Of a DNA stretch of 38,013 nucleotides, positions 33,507-38,013 are shown one piece after another; position 1 is the stretch's first letter; each line of letters starts with the position of its first letter. Under the pieces are notes generated by a model. The model had not been told where the DNA came from, searched no databases, and worked only from the letters and a program-made list of their open reading frames with translations. Position numbers and translations under genes: made by a program. The DNA is from an uncultured Prevotella sp. (GTDB taxonomy: Bacteria > Bacteroidota > Bacteroidia > Bacteroidales > Bacteroidaceae): assembly GCA_900318395.1 (NCBI GenBank), contig ONKL01000055.1:1-38013 (forward strand), given 5' to 3'.

Positions 33507-34628
33507 ATGTACGACCAGATTAAGGAAGACCCCCTCTATATCATGCTTTACGCAGTGGTGACGGCTTTGGCCATCATGGCAAGTTGTTATCTGCTGTTCG
33601 GGCGAGCCAACGTCATTGCGCCTGAAATCAAGCCGCCGATGCGCTTGCGTCGGTGGACAGCAGCTTTTTTCGCGTCCTTTGCTTTGAACCATTTATGGTA
33701 TATGCCCATATTATTCGATATCTCTAGCGAGGATGTTGCGATGATCGATCTTACAGGTGGATTACTTGACTGCCTGACAATTATTCCTTTGGTGATAGTC
33801 GTATTGTTCGCTATGCTGCAGGATCGCCAGCGGCCGCTTTGGATTGTTGCCGCGATGATGGCTCCGCTTGTTGTAGGGATGGTGTGGAGCATTGCCTACC
33901 GTAGTTATGCCCTTCAGCCAATAGGATATGCTTATTTCCTGATAATGTGCATTGGCTTATCCATATATATGGTTCGTGCGGTAAGGCAATACGGGAAGTG
34001 GCTGCGCAACAATTATGCCGACCTGGAGCATAAGGAGGTATGGCAGAGTTTTGTAGTGCTGGCCATCATTATGTTGGTGTTCGTCATCTATGCGTCTGCC
34101 AGCGAAGGCGTGATTTATCAATACGCCATGCAGGTGATCATCATCGTGCTGATCTGCTATCTCTTGTGGCGGGTAGAGACATTAAGCGACCTTAGCATTT
34201 CTCAGCAACAGAGCCAGTTGGCGGAAGAGCCTGCCGTCATCGAGTCTGAGGATGTGGGCAATTATGAACTTCCACAAACCATTCACGACAAAATCGGAGC
34301 ATTGTTACAACAGCATTGCATAGACACGCAGCTCTACTTACAACACGACTTGACCATTATCCAACTTTCAAAGGCTATTGGCACCAACCGCTTCTACCTC
34401 AGTCAGTATTTCTCCAGCCAGGGTCTCACTTACAATGCTTATATCAACAATCTTCGCATCAATCACTTCATAGGCCTCTATCATAAGGCTGTCGCCACCC
34501 AGCACAACTTCACTGCCAAGCAACTGGCTTTCGACAGTGGATATCGAAATTATCAAACCTTCAGTCTCGTCTTCAAACAATTGAAGGGGCAGACTGTGAC
34601 TGCGTGGATGCGCGATACAGCTAAATAA
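33507..34628 (+). CDS. Membrane-bound AraC-family transcriptional regulator
   Basis: 373 residues: seven hydrophobic helices in the first 230 residues (for example 12-32, 50-70, 85-105, 112-132, 135-155, 172-190, 200-218) and a C-terminal AraC DNA-binding domain (about 270-373) containing LTIIQLSKAIGTNRFYLSQY and FTAKQLAFDSGYRNYQTFSL. It therefore resembles 7TM-type membrane sensors joined directly to AraC helix-turn-helix pairs, as seen in Bacteroidota. The likely target is the hydrolase-amidohydrolase pair downstream, whose leader has a direct repeat of the AraC type (34645-34680). Ligand unknown. It is separate from the preceding operon (47-base gap without heptamers). Confidence 0.88.
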   Translation: MYDQIKEDPLYIMLYAVVTALAIMASCYLLFGRANVIAPEIKPPMRLRRWTAAFFASFALNHLWYMPILFDISSEDVAMIDLTGGLLDCLTIIPLVIVVLFAMLQDRQRPLWIVAAMMAPLVVGMVWSIAYRSYALQPIGYAYFLIMCIGLSIYMVRAVRQYGKWLRNNYADLEHKEVWQSFVVLAIIMLVFVIYASASEGVIYQYAMQVIIIVLICYLLWRVETLSDLSISQQQSQLAEEPAVIESEDVGNYELPQTIHDKIGALLQQHCIDTQLYLQHDLTIIQLSKAIGTNRFYLSQYFSSQGLTYNAYINNLRINHFIGLYHKAVATQHNFTAKQLAFDSGYRNYQTFSLVFKQLKGQTVTAWMRDTAK

Positions 34629-34644
34629 TCTGGGCCCGAATTCT

Positions 34645-34680
34645 AAAATCAGCAAAATATCGTTCCAAAATCAGCAAAAT
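34645..34680. repeat. Direct repeat AAAATCAGCAAAAT x2 (possible AraC-type operator)
   Basis: Exact 14-base copies at 34645-34658 and 34667-34680, 22 bases apart (about two helical turns), 47 bases upstream of the -7 box at 34727. Spacing and position suit an AraC-family activator site. Confidence 0.55.
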
Positions 34681-34726
34681 CTGCCCTGTTAGGCACTTAG
34701 GTCAAATATATTTTGTGGAATTTGGC

Positions 34727-34734
34727 TATCTTTG
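34727..34734 (+). promoter_or_regulatory. -7 box of the hydrolase promoter
   Basis: TATCTTTG matches TAnnTTTG 58 bases before ATG 34793. The expected TTTG 20 bases upstream is missing (a TTTG lies only 11 bases upstream), which would suit an activator-dependent promoter. Confidence 0.6.
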
Positions 34735-34792
34735 CAAAATCTAAAATGATATCCGAATACCTAAAATTATGTTTTACCTATAATAATTCAAA

Positions 34793-35854
34793 ATGAAGCA
34801 ATTGAAAAAATGGATGCCAGCCGCCATCTTATTCTGCGGCGCAATGTTGGGAACATCTTGCCAGGGGTTTATTGATGCGGTGGTAGGAACGGAGGACAAG
34901 CCGGCCACAACTCCAACGACTCCAACGACAACACTCCCGAAAACTTACAACCTCGTAGCAGATGAGTACAAGGAAGCCCTCCTCGACCCGCTGTTGGAAC
35001 TTAAGTACGCGTTGATCGAACAGGATCAGGGCGAGACATTCAGCATCGAGAGTCCCAAGGCAGGCGAGAAGATAACCATCCATTTCTATCGTCCCGATAA
35101 TGCAGGAGATAAGAAGACCCCCGCCGTTTACTATTGTCATGGAGGCGGCTACCAGACTGGCAATGCCACGATGTACGGCAACGATTTCCGCGAAATGTGC
35201 AACAGACTCGGGGCAACGGTGTTTTCTGTAGAATACACGCTTACCTCCGATCCTTCTTACAAATACCACATAGAGTTGGATCAGGCGTATGCGGGTCTGA
35301 CTTATATTTATGAGCATGGTGATGAACTGAAAATAGACGCTAGCAAGATCGTCATCATGGGCGAAAGCGCAGGCGGCGGATTGACCACCCGCATGGCATT
35401 GTGGAACAAGGACAAGGGCAGCGTGCCTGTAAAGGGGGCAGTGCTTATTTATCCTATGCTCGACTATCGCACCGGCGGTCCTGACGACCTCCACCCAGAC
35501 GAAACGACAGGCGAGTTCATCTGGACAAAAGAGAATAACGTCAAAGGGTGGGCAGATTTGAAGCATGGTCAGGATATCCCTGCCGACGAGATGATTTACT
35601 ACTCCCCGGCAGTGGCCACACCAGAACAGCTCAAGGGATTCCCCCAGACCTTCCTCATTGTTGGCACACTCGACCTCTTCGTCCATGAAGACCTGGCTTT
35701 CGTGGAGCAGTTGAAGAAGGCTGGCATACAGGTAGACTCTTTTGTGGAGCCTGGCGTGCCTCACTCATATAATGTCATATTGAATGACAGTCCTCAGACC
35801 ATCCGTTTCAAGAATCTTCGAGACGACCACGTGAAACAGATGTTTGAAAGCTAA
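34793..35854 (+). CDS. Alpha/beta hydrolase lipoprotein (HSL-type esterase)
   Basis: 353 residues. Lipobox GTSC (Cys23), Thr/Pro-rich linker (about 37-50), then an alpha/beta hydrolase domain with the oxyanion motif HGGG (116-119), nucleophile elbow GESAG (Ser192), Asp294 (GTLD) and His324 (VPHSY). All parts of the catalytic set are present. The HGGG/GESAG pattern is that of the hormone-sensitive-lipase group, which acts on short-chain esters. Exported and membrane-anchored, so it would act on an extracellular or periplasmic substrate. The amidohydrolase gene follows by 24 bases, and together they may form a two-step degradation route (inference). Confidence 0.9.
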   Translation: MKQLKKWMPAAILFCGAMLGTSCQGFIDAVVGTEDKPATTPTTPTTTLPKTYNLVADEYKEALLDPLLELKYALIEQDQGETFSIESPKAGEKITIHFYRPDNAGDKKTPAVYYCHGGGYQTGNATMYGNDFREMCNRLGATVFSVEYTLTSDPSYKYHIELDQAYAGLTYIYEHGDELKIDASKIVIMGESAGGGLTTRMALWNKDKGSVPVKGAVLIYPMLDYRTGGPDDLHPDETTGEFIWTKENNVKGWADLKHGQDIPADEMIYYSPAVATPEQLKGFPQTFLIVGTLDLFVHEDLAFVEQLKKAGIQVDSFVEPGVPHSYNVILNDSPQTIRFKNLRDDHVKQMFES

Positions 35855-35878
35855 TTCTAACTAAATACATAAACATTT

Positions 35879-37549
35879 ATGATAGCAGATCAGATAATTA
35901 AAAACGCCAAAATCTTCACTTCTGACAAAGCCAATCCACAGGCTACCGCATTAGTTGTGAAAGACGGCAAATTCGTGTATGTAGGCGACGAAGCCGGACT
36001 ATCGGCTTTTGAAGGTGAAGTAACCGACCTGGGTGGCAAGTTCGTCTTACCAGGCATTATCGACAGCCATGTCCATGTAACCACCGGCACTGGATTTGAG
36101 TACGTAGATTTGGGTGTGCTCGTGCTGTGCCCCACCAAACAGGAATGCTTGGATTTTATGGCAGATTATATTCAGAAGAATCCAGGTTTGAAGCGTTACA
36201 GATTCGCGCTGGAGAAATCAGCCTTGAATGGAGACAATATCACAAAGGAAGACCTTGATGCAATCTGTCAGGGTCAAGAGCTCGTAGTCTTGGAGATAGG
36301 TTGTCACAGCAACTGGGTGAACTCCAAGGTCCTCGCGGCTCACGGAATTACCGACGAAACGCCTGACCCAGTGCCTGAACTCGCTTATTTTGTGCGAAAG
36401 GATGGGCATCTGACAGGAGAGTCGTATGAGACCGCAAGCTGGCCATTCCTTTTCGATGAATTAAGGAAAAGCTTGACCGATGAACAAATCAGAACGGCAC
36501 TCTCCCGCTGGATCGACTTTAGTAAAGAATATGGTGTTGGTGCAGTTTTTGACGCCGGATTCCCAGAACACAATGATATCCAAGAGCGCATTTACGCGCA
36601 ATTACGCAACTTTGACAGAGAGGGCAAACTGCCGATCTATGTCGATGGATGCTATGTGCTCACACAGCCAGCGAAGCTGAAGGAGGCTATGGAGGGAGTG
36701 AAGCACTTCAATCGTGAGTTCAACACGGAGCACATGAAGGTACACACGCTGAAGATTTTTATGGATGGCACCATGAAGATTGAGACTGCGGCAATGGTTA
36801 CACCTTACGCAGATACCGGTGTGTTGGGAGCATCCGCCTTCAATGCAGAACAGATGGCCGGAATCTTGAAAGAGCTCAATGAGGCCGGACTAGATCTTCA
36901 CGTACACACCGTCGGCGAGGCTGCATCCCGTGTGATATTGGACGGCGTGGAGCTGGCCAGGAAGGAACTGGGCGACCAATATCGTGTGAAGGTCACCTGC
37001 GCCCACCTGTGGATTCAGGACGATGCAGATTTGGATCGTTTTGCAAAACTTGGCATCACAGCCAATTTCACTCCGTGGTGGCACAGTGGTAACATAGGCG
37101 GCACTCCTATTAATCTCTATACTGCCTTGATGGGCGAGGAACGAGCAAACAAGATGTACCGCTGCAAGACGCTTTGGGACAGCGGAGCCCTCGTAACCTG
37201 GTCAAGCGATGAGGTTTTCTACGGCGATTTTAAGAACTGGAGCCCCTACTTAGCTATGGAGGTCGGAATGACACGCTGGATCAATGAGAAGACCAGATTC
37301 GATGAAGTCGGAAGAACCGTCGCCCCATTCCCTCCTGAGAATGAGAGAATGAACATTGAAGAAATGATCCTTGGATATACTATCAACGGAGCCAAACAAC
37401 TTGGCATTGAAGCCTCTAAGGGTTCTATTGAGGTCGGCAAGGACGCAGACTTCCTGGTGTTCGACAACGACCTGCTCACGGCAGAACCCGCAGGTATCAG
37501 TTACAACAAGCCGAGAGATGTGTTCTTCAATGGAAAGAAAATGAATTGA
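35879..37549 (+). CDS. Amidohydrolase family protein (YtcJ/amidohydrolase-3 type)
   Basis: 556 residues, no signal peptide, so cytoplasmic. The metal-binding set of the amidohydrolase superfamily is visible: HxH at 64/66 (IDSHVHV), Lys292 (LKIFMDGT), His341/His343 (DLHVHTVGE), His376 (CAHLW) and Asp444 (SSDEV), with a C-terminal composite beta domain (IEVGKDADFLVFD). Size and motif order match the YtcJ-like group, which hydrolyses N-acyl or formamide-type bonds. The natural substrate is not predictable. Ends at a strong terminator (37573-37611), so the hydrolase and amidohydrolase form a two-gene unit. Confidence 0.92.
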   Translation: MIADQIIKNAKIFTSDKANPQATALVVKDGKFVYVGDEAGLSAFEGEVTDLGGKFVLPGIIDSHVHVTTGTGFEYVDLGVLVLCPTKQECLDFMADYIQKNPGLKRYRFALEKSALNGDNITKEDLDAICQGQELVVLEIGCHSNWVNSKVLAAHGITDETPDPVPELAYFVRKDGHLTGESYETASWPFLFDELRKSLTDEQIRTALSRWIDFSKEYGVGAVFDAGFPEHNDIQERIYAQLRNFDREGKLPIYVDGCYVLTQPAKLKEAMEGVKHFNREFNTEHMKVHTLKIFMDGTMKIETAAMVTPYADTGVLGASAFNAEQMAGILKELNEAGLDLHVHTVGEAASRVILDGVELARKELGDQYRVKVTCAHLWIQDDADLDRFAKLGITANFTPWWHSGNIGGTPINLYTALMGEERANKMYRCKTLWDSGALVTWSSDEVFYGDFKNWSPYLAMEVGMTRWINEKTRFDEVGRTVAPFPPENERMNIEEMILGYTINGAKQLGIEASKGSIEVGKDADFLVFDNDLLTAEPAGISYNKPRDVFFNGKKMN

Positions 37550-37572
37550 TTTTATAAGTAAGATGAATATCC

Positions 37573-37611
37573 AAAAAGCACCTCTAGTGTCATACCAGAG
37601 GTGCTTTTTTT
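37573..37611 (+). terminator. Rho-independent terminator after the amidohydrolase gene
   Basis: AAAAAGCACCTCT (37573-37585) pairs perfectly with AGAGGTGC and the T-run (37597-37611), loop about 11 bases. The A-run at the 5' side also makes it usable in the opposite direction. Confidence 0.9.
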
Positions 37612-37620
37612 GGGGGTCTT

Positions 37621-37776
37621 CGCTTATTTGATGCTTCGCATCGAGTAGGCTCACGTTCGGCAGAGCTCAAGCAAGCTTGGCTCTGTCTTCGCTAAATCGC
37701 TTATTTGATGCTGGCGCATCGAGTAAGTTCGCGCTCGGCAGAGCTCGAATAAATTCGGCTCTGCTCTCGCTTACTC
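37621..37776. repeat. 77-base unit in two tandem copies with internal hairpins
   Basis: Units begin at 37621 and 37698 with CGCTTATTTGATGC. Each carries GATGC-N-GCATC and a CAGAGC...GCTCTG stem. The two copies differ at about a dozen positions. It fills the gap between the amidohydrolase terminator and tssD; no gene is seen. Confidence 0.8.
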
Positions 37777-37778
37777 AC

Positions 37779-38013
37779 TTACTTCCAAGGATTCTCGTAG
37801 GCTACTGGGCCGTTCTCGAGCTTCTGGCAGCTGAGGGTTACCTCCTCGAAGTGCTCCTCGCCGTCTGCCCAATACTCCTTGAAATGTATGCAGTAGCAGC
37901 CTGTACCCTTGATCGTCTTCATGGCTGAACCGTCCTTGGTGTTCTGGAACTCTACCGTCAGATCACGGGGATCAGCGGGGTTGATCATCCAGTTGAGCAA
38001 CTCGGGGTTACCG
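37779..38013 (-). CDS. tssD: Type VI secretion tube protein TssD (Hcp), C-terminal part, 5' end outside window
   Basis: The minus-strand frame stays open to the right edge; 77 residues are visible, from GNPELLNWMINPADPRDLTV to the end ENGPVAYENPWK. Features shared with Bacteroidota TssD: the E-L-L-x-W-M segment after the middle of the protein, GCYCIHFKEYW as a barrel strand, VTLSCQKLENG and a terminal N-x-W. TssD forms stacked hexameric rings through which effectors are pushed. No start lies inside the window (the internal TTG/ATG would remove half the barrel). Other T6SS genes, if present, lie to the right. The assignment rests on a short sequence. Confidence 0.68.
   Translation of the reverse strand, partial: GNPELLNWMINPADPRDLTVEFQNTKDGSAMKTIKGTGCYCIHFKEYWADGEEHFEEVTLSCQKLENGPVAYENPWK

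Overview
The window looks like a chromosomal segment of a Bacteroidales bacterium, most likely Prevotellaceae (Prevotella, Segatella or a relative). Evidence: Bacteroidota-type promoters (TTTG, about 20 bases, TAnnTTTG), no obvious Shine-Dalgarno sequences, a C-terminal fragment of an HU-like DNA-binding protein followed by a 33-residue 'smalltalk' peptide, many LxxC lipoproteins, a sigma / anti-sigma / TonB-receptor set, and a Bacteroidota-type Hcp (TssD) fragment at the right edge. No tRNA, rRNA, CRISPR array, transposase or phage gene was seen.

Layout. 1-640: end of an HU-like gene, a large hairpin, the smalltalk gene, a terminator and REP-like repeats. 643-10068 (minus strand): a tight six-gene operon read from a promoter near 10100: FabB-type ketoacyl synthase, RND adaptor, RND pump, TolC-like channel, cupin lipoprotein, membrane-bound SpoIIE-type phosphatase. 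10218-14582 (plus): GH3-family protein, Ig-like lipoprotein and DUF3108 protein, converging on a histidine-acid-phosphatase gene (14563-15876, minus). 16017-21884 (plus): ECF sigma factor, DUF4974-like anti-sigma, TonB-dependent receptor and two lipoproteins. 22077-26238: two further copies of the first lipoprotein, arranged head to head around an AAA+ ATPase. 26441-33459 (plus): yicC, gmk, nadD, then envelope genes (phosphoethanolamine-transferase-like, acyltransferase 3, HAD phosphatase, DUF6080 membrane protein). 33507-37549: membrane-bound AraC-type regulator, secreted alpha/beta hydrolase lipoprotein and cytoplasmic amidohydrolase. 37621 to the end: a 77-base tandem repeat and the C-terminal end of tssD.

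The most unusual content is non-coding or junctional. (1) Degenerate heptanucleotide repeats lie at several intra-operon gene junctions; each unit carries a stop trinucleotide, and because 7 is not a multiple of 3 the repeats close all three frames just before the next start. (2) At two junctions the start codon sits in the loop of an inverted repeat whose downstream arm encodes the hydrophobic core of a signal peptide. (3) Three 22-base repeats lie inside the acyltransferase frame, so a change of one copy would shift the frame. (4) A lipoprotein family has a near-constant 5' end and upstream region but divergent remainders; two members form a roughly 237-base inverted repeat around an ATPase gene. 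(5) A shared upstream element links the sigma factor and three lipoprotein genes.

Gene working model (inference): the left operon exports a small or lipidic compound and monitors envelope state; the sigma/TonB cluster controls import of an unknown nutrient and display of surface lipoproteins; the yicC-DUF6080 operon joins RNA/nucleotide/NAD metabolism to envelope decoration; the AraC-hydrolase-amidohydrolase group degrades an ester- or amide-containing compound.
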